This document shows, one piece after another, positions 48,560-58,900 of a DNA stretch of 64,000 nt. Made by a program: the position numbers and the translations under genes. The first letter of the stretch is position 1, and each line of letters opens with the position of its first letter. The stretch is from an uncultured Clostridia bacterium. GTDB lineage: Bacteria; Bacillota; Clostridia; Oscillospirales; Acutalibacteraceae. A model generated the notes under the pieces. The model was given only the letters and a program-made list of their open reading frames with translations, was not told the origin of the DNA and ran no database searches. The stretch lies in assembly GCA_946500295.1 (NCBI GenBank), contig CAMMVF010000011.1, positions 1-64,000 of the forward strand. The letters are read 5' to 3'.

Positions 48560-49778
48560 GCCGCTATATTCTGTCTGGCTTCAGCAGTGTCTGGGTTATG
48601 CGTCTCAAGCTACTAAACCGGCAATAGAGTATTTTAAAACAGCACGAAACATCTACGAAGCTTCATATGATGAACGGTTGAGAAGCGGTGTGTTTACTTC
48701 TGCCCAACTGCGCAAAATGTCCGAAAAAAAGCTTGAGACGGCAGAGAAGATCATTGAGAAGTGTAAAGCATACAGGTATTCGATACTTTCAATCGAAGAT
48801 CAAACCTACCCGCAAAAATTGTATGAAATTTCAAATCCGCCTGCGGTCATTTATGTCAGTGGAACAATGCCGGATGTAGACAATATACTCACTATCGGTG
48901 TGGTTGGTACAAGAACTGCGACCACAGAGGGTATAAGAAATTCTTTCACCTTCGGTCGGAATCTTGCGAGGTGCGGAGCGGTGGTAGTTAGCGGAGGTGC
49001 GCTTGGAATCGACTGTGCATCTCACCGCGGCGTACTCCAAAACGACGGAATTACAATCTGCGTTTTGGGCTGCGGAATAAATTATGACTATCTGCCGGCG
49101 AATGCTCCGATGAGAAGGCTTATAGCAAAAAAAGGTGCGGTAATCTCAGAGTATCCTCCCGATACGCCTCCGGCTAACTATAACTTTCCCTCACGCAACA
49201 GAATAATTTCCGGGCTTTCCAACGGTGTGCTCGTGATTGAAGCCGGCGATAGAAGCGGATCGTTGATTACTGCACATCTCGCACTCGAACAGAACAGAGA
49301 GGTGTTTTCAGTGCCGGGCAGCCTTGTTAATATATATTCCAGAGGTACAAATTCACTTATCAAGCAAGGAGCTATTCCTGTGACTTCATATAGGGATATA
49401 GTTGCTGAGTATGCTCAACGATATGAGCTTATAGTCGATCACGATGAAGCACTCGCTACCGAGGAGGAGGTAAGGGAGGTACCGTTCCTGACTGATAAAT
49501 TACACAAAGCTCCGAAACCCAAGTCATCATCGCGCGTTAGTTTTAATAAAGAAAAAATTATATCAAAGGAAAAGCCGAAAAAACAAATTAAATGTCCGAA
49601 CGGAGTATCGGCAGAAGCAGAGGCGGTTTTCTCTTGTCTGAATGATGAGCCTTTGCACATCGACCAAATATCAGATCTATCGGGACTGCGACCGCAGCAG
49701 GTGATGTCCGCTCTGACGGAGCTTGAAATTTTCGGTGCGGCAAAAAATGTTTCCGGCGGAAGATACACACGCAGTTAA
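48552..49778 (+). CDS. dprA: DNA-processing protein DprA
   Basis: 408 residues. SAM-like N-terminus, Rossmann core with GVVGTRTAT, SGGALGIDCASH and the FPSRNRIISGLSNGVLVIEA signature, then a charged linker (about 315-345) and a C-terminal winged helix (about 350-405). DprA loads RecA onto incoming ssDNA in natural transformation. It sits directly before topA, the common Firmicutes order. Confidence 0.95.
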   Translation: MSEPLYSVWLQQCLGYASQATKPAIEYFKTARNIYEASYDERLRSGVFTSAQLRKMSEKKLETAEKIIEKCKAYRYSILSIEDQTYPQKLYEISNPPAVIYVSGTMPDVDNILTIGVVGTRTATTEGIRNSFTFGRNLARCGAVVVSGGALGIDCASHRGVLQNDGITICVLGCGINYDYLPANAPMRRLIAKKGAVISEYPPDTPPANYNFPSRNRIISGLSNGVLVIEAGDRSGSLITAHLALEQNREVFSVPGSLVNIYSRGTNSLIKQGAIPVTSYRDIVAEYAQRYELIVDHDEALATEEEVREVPFLTDKLHKAPKPKSSSRVSFNKEKIISKEKPKKQIKCPNGVSAEAEAVFSCLNDEPLHIDQISDLSGLRPQQVMSALTELEIFGAAKNVSGGRYTRS

Positions 49779-49793
49779 TTGGAGGATTAATAT

Positions 49794-51881
49794 ATGTCAA
49801 AATTAGTTATAGTTGAGTCACCGTCAAAGGCAAAGACGATAAAAAAATATCTCGGAAAGGGATATAATGTCATTGCCTCCAAGGGTCATGTGCGCGACCT
49901 GCCGGAAAAACGACTCAGCGTTGATATAAAAAAGCATTTTGCCCCTAAGTATGAGATTATCAAGGGAAAGGAGAAGCTTGTCGAGGAGCTTAAAGATGAG
50001 GCTGAAAAGAGCGATGGGGTTTACCTAGCAACTGACCCAGACCGTGAGGGAGAGGCTATCTCATGGCATCTGGCTTATATTCTAGGACTTGATACATCCG
50101 AGAAAAACCGTGTAGAGTTTAATGAAATTACAAAAACGGGAATAGAAAACGGAATGAGTCACCCCAGGGCGATAGACCAAAATTTAGTCAATGCCCAGCA
50201 GGCCAGAAGGATTCTCGATCGTCTTGTCGGATATAAATTAAGTCCGTTTCTCTCTCAAAAAATTCGCCGAGGACTTTCAGCCGGTCGTGTACAGTCTGTG
50301 GCGCTAAAGCTAATAGTAGACCGTGAAAATGAAATCCGAGCTTTCGTTCCGGAGGAGTATTGGAGCATAGACGCAAAGCTCATTCCAAAGGGGAGTCGCA
50401 AACAGCTTACAGCCTCGTTCTACGGTAATAAAGACGGAAAGCTGAAGCTCGAAAACAAGGAGCAGACCGATAAAATACTCTCCGACCTTGAAAATGCCGA
50501 GTATAAAATTACAAAGGTAAAAAACGGCAGGAGAAAAAAATCTCCGGCTCCGCCCTTTATCACCTCAACACTTCAGCAGGAGGCATCAAGAAAGCTGGGG
50601 TTTCAGTCGAGAAGGACAATGAAGGTCGCACAGGAGCTTTACGAGGGTATCGAACTGCCCGAACTCGGAGCCGTCGGTTTGATAACATATATGAGAACCG
50701 ATTCTCTCAGAATTTCTAACGATGCTATCAATGATGTTACCGAATATATCAAAAATCGTTGGGGAGAAAAATATCTGCCAAAGAAAACTCGATTTTTCAA
50801 ATCCCGTGCCAACGCACAGGACGGACATGAGGCAATCAGACCGACTATGATAAACCTTGAGCCAAATTCGATTAAGTCAAGCCTTACAACAGATCAGTAT
50901 AAGCTTTATAAACTGATTTGGGAGAGGTTCACCGCTTGTCAAATGGCAGAATGTATCCATAAAACCACCCAGGCAGAGATTGAAGCCGGCGACTACATTT
51001 TTAAAGCCTCCGGTTACGTTGTGGATTTTGACGGTTTTACGGTTTTGTATGTAGAGAGCAAGGAGGATGAGGAGGAAAAAGAAAAGCAGCTCCCGCCGCT
51101 TGAAGAGGGTATGCCGCTTAAGCTCAAAGAACTTCTTCCTGCTCAACACTTCACCCAACCGCCTGCACGCTATTCAGAGGCTTCTCTGATTAAGGCTCTT
51201 GAAGAAAACGGTATAGGTCGTCCGTCTACCTATGCTCCTACTATTACCACTATCACTCAGAGAGAGTATGTTACCAGAGAAAATAAAGCTTTTAAACCTA
51301 CCGAACTTGGCGAGGTAATAACCAAGCTCTTGCAGGAGCGTTTCCCAAAAATTGTAAACGTAAAATTTACCGCGCAAATGGAGAAGGATCTCGATAAAGT
51401 TGAGCAAGGGCAGGAGCAATGGGTCGATGTTTTGGATAACTTCTATGGCGATTTTGAGAAAACCCTCAAAAAAGCTAAGGAGGAAATGAAGGACGTCAAA
51501 ATCCATCTCAAGGAGGATGAGACCGACTATGTATGCGAGCTATGCGGCAGAAAAATGGTAGTAAAAGTAGGTCGCTACGGAAAATTCATTGCTTGCCCGG
51601 GTTATCCGGAGTGCAAGAATGTAAAGAAGTTTGTCCAGGAAATCGGTGTGAAATGCCCCAAGTGTGACGGAGAAGTAATAGTCAGAAAGACAAAAAAGGG
51701 CAGAATATTTTATGGCTGCAGCAACTATCCGAACTGTGACTTTGTATCCTGGAATGAACCTGTAAACGAAAGATGCCCGCAGTGCGGCGCAATACTCTAC
51801 AAGAAGAAGGGTAAAAAGCCGATGCTCTTCTGCGCTGCTGAAGGCTGCGGATTTCAAAAAGCAATAGAGGAAGAAGATTGA
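49794..51881 (+). CDS. topA: DNA topoisomerase I
   Basis: 695 residues. TOPRIM domain (LVIVESPSKAKTIKKYLG; DPDREGEAI), the catalytic Tyr in GLITYMRTDS (about 295-304), and three C-terminal four-Cys zinc fingers (CELC...CPGYPEC; CPKC...CSNYPNC; CPQC...CAAEGC). Relaxes negative supercoils. The stop codon overlaps the trmFO start by one base (TGATG). Confidence 0.97.
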   Translation: MSKLVIVESPSKAKTIKKYLGKGYNVIASKGHVRDLPEKRLSVDIKKHFAPKYEIIKGKEKLVEELKDEAEKSDGVYLATDPDREGEAISWHLAYILGLDTSEKNRVEFNEITKTGIENGMSHPRAIDQNLVNAQQARRILDRLVGYKLSPFLSQKIRRGLSAGRVQSVALKLIVDRENEIRAFVPEEYWSIDAKLIPKGSRKQLTASFYGNKDGKLKLENKEQTDKILSDLENAEYKITKVKNGRRKKSPAPPFITSTLQQEASRKLGFQSRRTMKVAQELYEGIELPELGAVGLITYMRTDSLRISNDAINDVTEYIKNRWGEKYLPKKTRFFKSRANAQDGHEAIRPTMINLEPNSIKSSLTTDQYKLYKLIWERFTACQMAECIHKTTQAEIEAGDYIFKASGYVVDFDGFTVLYVESKEDEEEKEKQLPPLEEGMPLKLKELLPAQHFTQPPARYSEASLIKALEENGIGRPSTYAPTITTITQREYVTRENKAFKPTELGEVITKLLQERFPKIVNVKFTAQMEKDLDKVEQGQEQWVDVLDNFYGDFEKTLKKAKEEMKDVKIHLKEDETDYVCELCGRKMVVKVGRYGKFIACPGYPECKNVKKFVQEIGVKCPKCDGEVIVRKTKKGRIFYGCSNYPNCDFVSWNEPVNERCPQCGAILYKKKGKKPMLFCAAEGCGFQKAIEEED

Positions 51882-53200
51882 TGCCAATAAATGTAATCGG
51901 AGCCGGGCTTGCGGGCTGTGAAGCGGCTTGGCAAATAGCAAATCGAGGACTTAAGGTAAGGCTTTATGAGATGAAACCTTACAAAAAGTCTCCGGCACAC
52001 AGTTTGGATACTTTTTCGGAGCTTGTGTGCTCAAATTCTCTCAAGGCGTCTCGTCTTGCTAGTGCGGCCGGAATGCTCAAGCAGGAGATGAGGATGTTAA
52101 ATTCCCTTCTCATGCAATGTGCTGATCAATGCACCGTCCCGGCAGGTGGAGCGCTAGCTGTAGATAGAGATATATTCTCTCAGCTTGTGACTGAGAAAAT
52201 TCGCCAACATGAGAATATTGATGTTGTGAGCCAAGAGGTTTCAAAGCTTGATTTTGATGATATCACTGTTGTGGCGACAGGTCCGCTGACCTCAGAGCCT
52301 CTTTCTGAATATATTAAGTCTATGTTCGGCGGAGCGCTCAGCTTTTTTGACGCAGCCGCCCCAATAGTTACCAAAGAGAGCATAGATATGTCCTCGGCCT
52401 TTACCGCGTCCAGATATGGTAAAGGCGGCGGAGATGACTACATCAACTGCCCCTTGAATAAAGAGGAGTTTGAGCGCTTTGAGCAGGAGCTTGTCAATGC
52501 CGAACGTGCACCCTTGCATGATTTTGACGTTGCGAATCCAAAGGTGTATGAGGGTTGTATGCCTATAGAGATAATGGCTCAAAGGGGAAAGGACGCTATC
52601 CGCTTCGGACCGATGAAGCCCGTAGGGTTGACAGATCCGAAAACCGGGCACAGACCTTGGGCGGTATTGCAGCTTCGACGTGAAAATGCAGCCGGAACGC
52701 TTTACAATCTCGTTGGCTTTCAGACCAACTTGAAGTTTCCCGAACAAAGGAGGGTGTTTTCCATGATTCCCGCTTTAAAAAACGCCGATTTTGTTCGCTA
52801 CGGAGTTATGCACCGCAACACTTTTATTGATTCTCCCAGAGTGCTTAATTCCGACTACAGCAGCAAGCAAAATCCAAGGCTCTTTTTTGCAGGTCAGCTT
52901 ACGGGAGTAGAGGGGTATATGGAATCAGCCTCTTCAGGATTAATAGCGGGGATTAACGCAGCACGACTTTGCGGCGGTATTGACACCCTTACGCTTCCGG
53001 AGTTTACTATGATAGGCTCCCTGAGCCGTTATATCTCCGACCCTACGGTGTCAAAGTTCCAGCCGATGGGTGCAAACCTCGGTATTTTGCCTCCGCTTGA
53101 AGATAAAATCCGTGATAAAAGAGAGCGAGCCGAAAAATACTCCGAGCGCTCCTTTTCGAGTCTTGAACAATTCATATCAGAGCATGATTTAAATAAATAG
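51881..53200 (+). CDS. trmFO: Methylenetetrahydrofolate-tRNA-(uracil-5-)-methyltransferase
   Basis: 439 residues. FAD-binding NVIGAGLAGCEAAWQIA at the N-terminus, the folate/tRNA site region CSNSLKASRL, and C-terminal GQLTGVEGYMESASSG. Makes m5U54 in tRNA using methylene-THF. Follows topA with coupled translation, the usual Firmicutes arrangement. Confidence 0.97.
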   Translation: MPINVIGAGLAGCEAAWQIANRGLKVRLYEMKPYKKSPAHSLDTFSELVCSNSLKASRLASAAGMLKQEMRMLNSLLMQCADQCTVPAGGALAVDRDIFSQLVTEKIRQHENIDVVSQEVSKLDFDDITVVATGPLTSEPLSEYIKSMFGGALSFFDAAAPIVTKESIDMSSAFTASRYGKGGGDDYINCPLNKEEFERFEQELVNAERAPLHDFDVANPKVYEGCMPIEIMAQRGKDAIRFGPMKPVGLTDPKTGHRPWAVLQLRRENAAGTLYNLVGFQTNLKFPEQRRVFSMIPALKNADFVRYGVMHRNTFIDSPRVLNSDYSSKQNPRLFFAGQLTGVEGYMESASSGLIAGINAARLCGGIDTLTLPEFTMIGSLSRYISDPTVSKFQPMGANLGILPPLEDKIRDKRERAEKYSERSFSSLEQFISEHDLNK

Positions 53201-53209
53201 GAGAGAGTA

Positions 53210-54199
53210 ATGAAGATAATTATTGATGCTTTCGGCGGTGATAATGCACCTGTCGAGATAATCAAAGGAGCACGCCTTGCTAAAGATGAATACAAAATAG
53301 ACATACTCCTAACCGGATCAAAGACGGAAATAATTAAATCAGCGTCAGACAATCAGATTGACATATCAGATATGGAGATTGCCGATGCACCGGAGATTAT
53401 CACAATGGATGATGACCCCTCAGCAGTCATTAAAACCAAGAAAAATTCATCAATGGCGCTTGGCTTTAACCTTCTTGCGAAGGGAGAGGGAGACGCCTTT
53501 ATCTCGGCGGGCAACAGCGGAGCCTTAGTTATGGGAGCGACAATGATAGTAAAGAGGATTAAGGGCGTTAAGCGCCCTGCATTTGCACCGGTTTTACCGA
53601 CTCTTGCAGGCTGTTCTATGCTTATAGACGGCGGTGCGAATGTAGAGTGCAGACCCGAGATGCTTATGCAGTTTGCGCTGATGGGTTCAATTTATATGAA
53701 CCGGGTTATAGGCGTTAATTCTCCTAAAATCGGACTTGCCAACTGCGGCAGCGAGGAGCACAAGGGAACGGCTCTTTATCAGGATACATATCAACTTCTA
53801 AAGGCTTCGTCTCTGAATTTTACAGGGAATATCGAGGGTAGAGAGATTCCGCGTGGCGACTGCGACGTTATTGTAGCTGACGGCTTTACAGGAAACATAA
53901 TTCTAAAAATGTACGAGGGTGTAGCCGGAGCTCTGATGGGCAAGTTTAAGGAGATATTTTCAAAGAATCTAAAAAACAAGCTCGCCGCCGCCATGGTTTT
54001 GGGTGATATGAAGGCAATGAAAAAACAGTTTGACTACAACGAGTACGGTGGATCACCTATTTTGGGTGTAGCAAAACCGGTTTTCAAGGCGCACGGCAGT
54101 TCAAAAGCGAGAACAATTAAAAGTGCTGTCGGACTTACCGTTGACTTTGTAAAAAATAACGTAGTCAGCGAAATAGAAAATAATATTAAGCCGATTTAA
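53210..54199 (+). CDS. plsX: Phosphate acyltransferase PlsX
   Basis: 329 residues. IIDAFGGDNAP start, SAGNSGALV (about 101-109), LIDGGANVE and the ADGFTGNI segment are typical. Makes acyl-phosphate from acyl-ACP for phospholipid synthesis. RBS AGGAGAG. Usually plsX is followed by fab genes or acpP before rnc; here rnc comes 41 bp later with no acpP in between. Confidence 0.96.
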   Translation: MKIIIDAFGGDNAPVEIIKGARLAKDEYKIDILLTGSKTEIIKSASDNQIDISDMEIADAPEIITMDDDPSAVIKTKKNSSMALGFNLLAKGEGDAFISAGNSGALVMGATMIVKRIKGVKRPAFAPVLPTLAGCSMLIDGGANVECRPEMLMQFALMGSIYMNRVIGVNSPKIGLANCGSEEHKGTALYQDTYQLLKASSLNFTGNIEGREIPRGDCDVIVADGFTGNIILKMYEGVAGALMGKFKEIFSKNLKNKLAAAMVLGDMKAMKKQFDYNEYGGSPILGVAKPVFKAHGSSKARTIKSAVGLTVDFVKNNVVSEIENNIKPI

Positions 54200-54240
54200 G
54201 CTGAATATTCAGAAATTTGCTAAGGATTCAGGTGAGATAA

Positions 54241-54912
54241 ATGGAAGAATTCTGTAAGGTGTTAGGTTATAATTTTAAAAATATTTCTTATCTCAGGACA
54301 GCTCTCACTCACTCCTCCTATGCCAACGAGAGAAAGGGTATTGTCTGTAATGAGAGACAGGAGTTTTTGGGCGATTCAGTTTTAAGTATCATAGTGTCCG
54401 ATTATATTTTTAAGCATTGTCCCGAACTTCCTGAGGGTGAGTTAACTAAGCTGCGGGCTTCTTTGGTATGTGAGAAAACTTTGGCTTCTTATGCTCGTTC
54501 CATTGACCTTGGCAGCCACCTGCTGCTCAGCCGAGGAGAAAGCAAAAGTGGCGGCAGAAATCGCCCGTCTATACTAGCTGACGCTTTTGAATCCGTAATC
54601 GCAGCAATATATCTTGACGGCGGAATGGAAAACGCTCGGAAATTTGTGCTGAGTTTTGTTGTTAAGGATATAAAAAACCACAAGACTAAGAGATTCAACG
54701 ATTACAAAACTCGATTGCAGGAGATAGTACAAAAAAATCCTGAGGAAAAGATCTCCTATGTGCTCACAGGAGAGTCAGGTCCCGACCACGATAAGCACTT
54801 CACGGTAGAGGTTCATCTCAACAGCAATGTAGTCGGCAAAGGCGGCGGCAGGAGCAAAAAAGAAGCTGAGCAGCAGGCTGCTCGTGAAGCTTTGGAGCTG
54901 ATGGGGTATTGA
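54241..54912 (+). CDS. rnc: Ribonuclease III
   Basis: 223 residues. Signature NERQEFLGDSVLSI (about 38-51) with the catalytic Glu/Asp, second acidic pair LADAFESVIAAIY, and a C-terminal dsRNA-binding domain (about 152-222; GKGGGRSKKEAEQQAAREAL). Cuts double-stranded RNA. Its stop overlaps the TTG start of the next gene. Confidence 0.97.
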   Translation: MEEFCKVLGYNFKNISYLRTALTHSSYANERKGIVCNERQEFLGDSVLSIIVSDYIFKHCPELPEGELTKLRASLVCEKTLASYARSIDLGSHLLLSRGESKSGGRNRPSILADAFESVIAAIYLDGGMENARKFVLSFVVKDIKNHKTKRFNDYKTRLQEIVQKNPEEKISYVLTGESGPDHDKHFTVEVHLNSNVVGKGGGRSKKEAEQQAAREALELMGY

Positions 54913-55919
54913 AACACAGTAACGTAGCTATCTTTGTACCTCACAACGGCTGTCCTATGCAGTGTACCTTCTGCAACCAGAGGGGGATTACAGGGCAAAA
55001 AAATGTAGTGACCCCTTCTGATGTTAAGGCTGCCGCAGAAACAGCAATTAAAACCTATGATAATCCTCAGGAGGCGGAGATAGCCTTTTTCGGGGGCAGC
55101 TTTACCGGAATTGATCCCGATTACATGGAGAGCCTTTTGAGCGCCGCCTATTCTTATGTCTCAAAGGGCTATTTTAAAGGGATCAGGATTTCCACCCGCC
55201 CGGATTATATCAATGTGCCTATTTTATCCACCTTAAAACGCTATGGAGTGACTTCTATCGAGCTCGGTGCACAGAGTATGGATGACGAAGTACTTATCGC
55301 CAATCGCAGGGGTCACACCTCCAAGCAGGTGGAGTTTGCTTCAAAGTTGATAAGTAACAGCGGCTTTTCCTTAGGACTTCAAATGATGACTGGGATGTAT
55401 AAAAGTACGGTAAAAAAGGATATTGAAACGGCGAAGAGACTTGCCATTTTAAAGCCTGAAACTATGCGGATTTATCCGACCATAGTCTTAAAGCAGACAG
55501 AGCTTTCGGCTCTTTATCAGTCCGGCAGATATACTCCCCCCACCCTTGATGATACGCTTACGCTTTGTGCAGAGCTTCTTGATTTTTTTAATAATATGAA
55601 TATTAGGGTTATCAGGCTGGGACTCCACGACAGTGAATCTTTAAAAAACGACTATGTGGCAGGACCGTACCACCCGGCTTTCAGGGAACTTTGTGAAAGC
55701 CGCTTGTTTTTAAATAAATTTCTTTCCTATCTAAATAATCTGACAACAAAAAGCAGCACCAATACGTATACGGTCGAGGTCGCTCCAACCAGACTGTCAA
55801 AGGCGATAGGACAGAAGAAAGGCAATATTGCGCTGTTGCGACAAAAGGGCATAAACGTATCTATAATTCCAAACAGCAAGCTTAAAGAGGATCAAATTAA
55901 AATAATCCCGATCGAGTAA
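54909..55919 (+). CDS. Radical SAM protein (Elp3-like B12-less type)
   Basis: 336 residues, TTG start overlapping the rnc stop (TTGA). The CxxxCxxC cluster motif reads CPMQCTFCNQ (about 15-24), followed by IAFFGGSFTGID and the Elp3-like barrel (TRPDYI; ELGAQSMDDEVL; RRGHT). The acetyltransferase domain of true Elp3 is missing. Often found between rnc and smc in Clostridia. Target unknown, perhaps tRNA modification. Confidence 0.88.
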   Translation: MKHSNVAIFVPHNGCPMQCTFCNQRGITGQKNVVTPSDVKAAAETAIKTYDNPQEAEIAFFGGSFTGIDPDYMESLLSAAYSYVSKGYFKGIRISTRPDYINVPILSTLKRYGVTSIELGAQSMDDEVLIANRRGHTSKQVEFASKLISNSGFSLGLQMMTGMYKSTVKKDIETAKRLAILKPETMRIYPTIVLKQTELSALYQSGRYTPPTLDDTLTLCAELLDFFNNMNIRVIRLGLHDSESLKNDYVAGPYHPAFRELCESRLFLNKFLSYLNNLTTKSSTNTYTVEVAPTRLSKAIGQKKGNIALLRQKGINVSIIPNSKLKEDQIKIIPIE

Positions 55920-55942
55920 AAATAACTTTACGAGGTGTAAAA

Positions 55943-58900
55943 GTGCTATTAAAATCACTGGAAATTCAGGGCTTCAAAACCTTTCCCGATAAAACCAAGC
56001 TGTCATTTGACAGGGGCATTACAGCAGTAGTAGGACCTAACGGCAGCGGAAAAAGCAACATAAGCGACGCAATTCGTTGGGTTTTGGGCGAACAGTCGCC
56101 TAAATCGCTGCGATGCTCAAAAATGGAGGATGTCGTGTTCAACGGCACCGACCGCAGAAAAAAGCTCGGCTATGCCGAGGTTACACTGACTATCGACAAC
56201 TCCGACCGTGCCCTTGAATTTGACAAGGACGAGATAGCCGTCACTCGTCGCTACTATCGCAGCGGCGACAGTGAGTACCTCATAAATAAGGCGGCTGTAA
56301 GGCTCAAAGATATCCATGAACTTTTTATGGATACAGGTCTCGGCAGAGACGGTTATTCCATGATAGGTCAGGGAAAGATAGACAGCATAGTCGCCTCAAA
56401 AAGTGAGGACAGAAGAGAAATATTCGAGGAAGCGGCAGGCATTTCACGCTACCGTTATCGTAAGCTCGAAGCTGAGCGCAAGCTCAAAAATGCCGAGGAC
56501 AATCTGCTTAGACTCAGAGATATCGTCACCGAGCTTGAAGAGAGAGTCGAGCCTTTAAGAAAACAATCGGAAAAAGCTCAGGCTTTCCTTGAGTATTCAC
56601 AGGAAAAGAAGGAAATAGAAATCGCTCTATGGCTCGACACCCTGGAAAAGTCTGCGGGCGTGCTTCGTGAGCATGAAGAAAAAATCGAGATAGCCAGAAG
56701 CCAAAACGGCCTGGCTGAGCAGGAGCTTGAAAAAATTTCAGAACAAATTGAGCAGCTATACCTCAAGGGATGTGAGTATGCGGTAAAAATAGACTCAGTC
56801 AGAGCGGAAGTCTCAGCACTCGAAGACCAAGTATCAGAAAAGCGTTCGTTTATTTCTGTAGCAGAAAATAATATATTTCACAATAACGAAAATATAAAGA
56901 GGATAGAGGGCGAAATTGATTTACTCGATTCCTCATACCATAATTTGAAAAATGATATTGAGCAGAAGACAAAAGAGGTTAATGCAAAGAATACTGAGCT
57001 CGATACTCTGAAGCAAAGGCTATCTCAGTTAACTGACAAACTCGGTCAATTAAATCTTATTTCAGGTGAAAATTCACAGCAGATGCAGCAGCTCAGTCTT
57101 TCAATGACTGAGCTTACCGCCAAAGCTGCCGATATAAGAGTAACCCAGATGACAAGCACTGCCTCCGCAGCGGAAAATGATGAAAAGATAACCTCGCTTG
57201 AGCTTGAAGTCAAGAACCTAGAAAACAGCTGTAACGAGCTTTTGTCAATGCTTAAGGACTACGAAAGTAAATCGGCAGAGTATGCGAATAAGCTTGAATC
57301 TCTTACTAATTCATCCTCTGGCTTTGAGCTTAAGCTGCAAAACAAAAGATCAAAGCTTGAGCAGACTAAGTCAACCGGTGATAAGCTTTCGCTTGATGTA
57401 ATGGAAAACCGCCGTAGGATTAAGCTTTTGGAGGATTTGGAGAAAAACCTCGAGGGCTTTAACCATTCGGTAAAAACCGTTATGAAAAGCAGCGAAAGGG
57501 GACAGCTTACGGGAATACACGGACCTGTATCAAGAGTAATTCAAGTGCCTAAGCAGTACACCGTAGCAATCGAGACAGCCTTAGGGGCGGCTATGCAAAA
57601 TATAGTTACCTCGACAGAAAACGATGCCAAGGCGGCTATAGCCCACCTGAAACGTCTTGACGGGGGTCGCTGTACCTTTTTGCCGATGACCACTATCAAG
57701 GGACGACAGTTGAATGAAACCGGGCTTGAGAAGTTTTCTGGCTTCATCGGTATAGCTCAGCACCTGTGTACTTGCAACAGCGAGTATAATGGAATACTCA
57801 GCTCCCTGCTAGGCAGAATAGTTGTGGCGCAGGATCTGGACAGCGCAGTGAAAATTGCGAAGGCATATTCATATCGCTTTAAAATCGTAACTCTTGACGG
57901 CCAGGTCGTTAATGCAGGAGGTTCATTGACGGGCGGCTCACTAGCAAGAAAATCCGGTCTGCTGAGCAGAGTAAGTGAGATTAAAAGCTTAAAACAGTTG
58001 GATACTGAGCTAACTCAAAAACATCAGCAGTCGCAGCAGGAGATTGCTAAGCTTGCCGCAGAATTAAAGAATGATGAAGCAAAACTCAACGTGGTAAAAT
58101 CTGAGATAGCGCAGCTTAAAGAAAAGAAAATTCGTCTTGAGGCTGAAATGACGGCCTGCAAAAACGAGCTTGCAAACGAAAACAAGGCGCTATCACAGCG
58201 CAAGTCAGAGCTTGACCTCAGAACAGAAAACGCACTCTCACTTCAATCCAATGCACAATCTGCTGCACAGGAGCTTGAGCGCATAAACGCTGAGATAGAG
58301 AGATTAGAAGCGAAAACCAAGGATATAGCCGGAACAGGGGAGAAGTACACAAAACAGCGTGAGGAGATTTCAAACGAAATACAGCAGATTAACTTGGAGC
58401 GTGTATCTGTTACAAAGGATATTGAGGCGTTAAATGCTGAAATTCACCTGGCTAAAAACACCGGAATTACTCAGTCGGCGAGAAAAAATTCCCTCACTGC
58501 AGAAATAGACCATCTTAACGAGAAAAATAAAAGCATTAATCTTCAGCTTGATGATTTGAACTCGGCAATAGATGAAACTACGGAAAAAATAAATTTAAAA
58601 AATAATCAGATATCCTCTCTTGGCGAGGAGAGAATGAATTTTGAAAAATCTACCTCTGAGCTTCGTAAGCTCGAAAAAGAAAAGCTGAACGAAAAAGAGC
58701 TTTCCGGGCGAGAGCTTGCCAGACTCGAGGAAAGAAAGCTAAATCTCAAGAAGCAGTATGATGATATTACCTCAAAGCTCTGGGAGGAGTACGAGCTTAC
58801 ACGCCGTGAAGCGGAGCAGCTTGTAAAGCCTCTCGAAGATATCGCCGCTGCACGCAAGAGGCTTAACGAGCTTAAAGGAAAAATTAAAGCTCTCGGTTCG

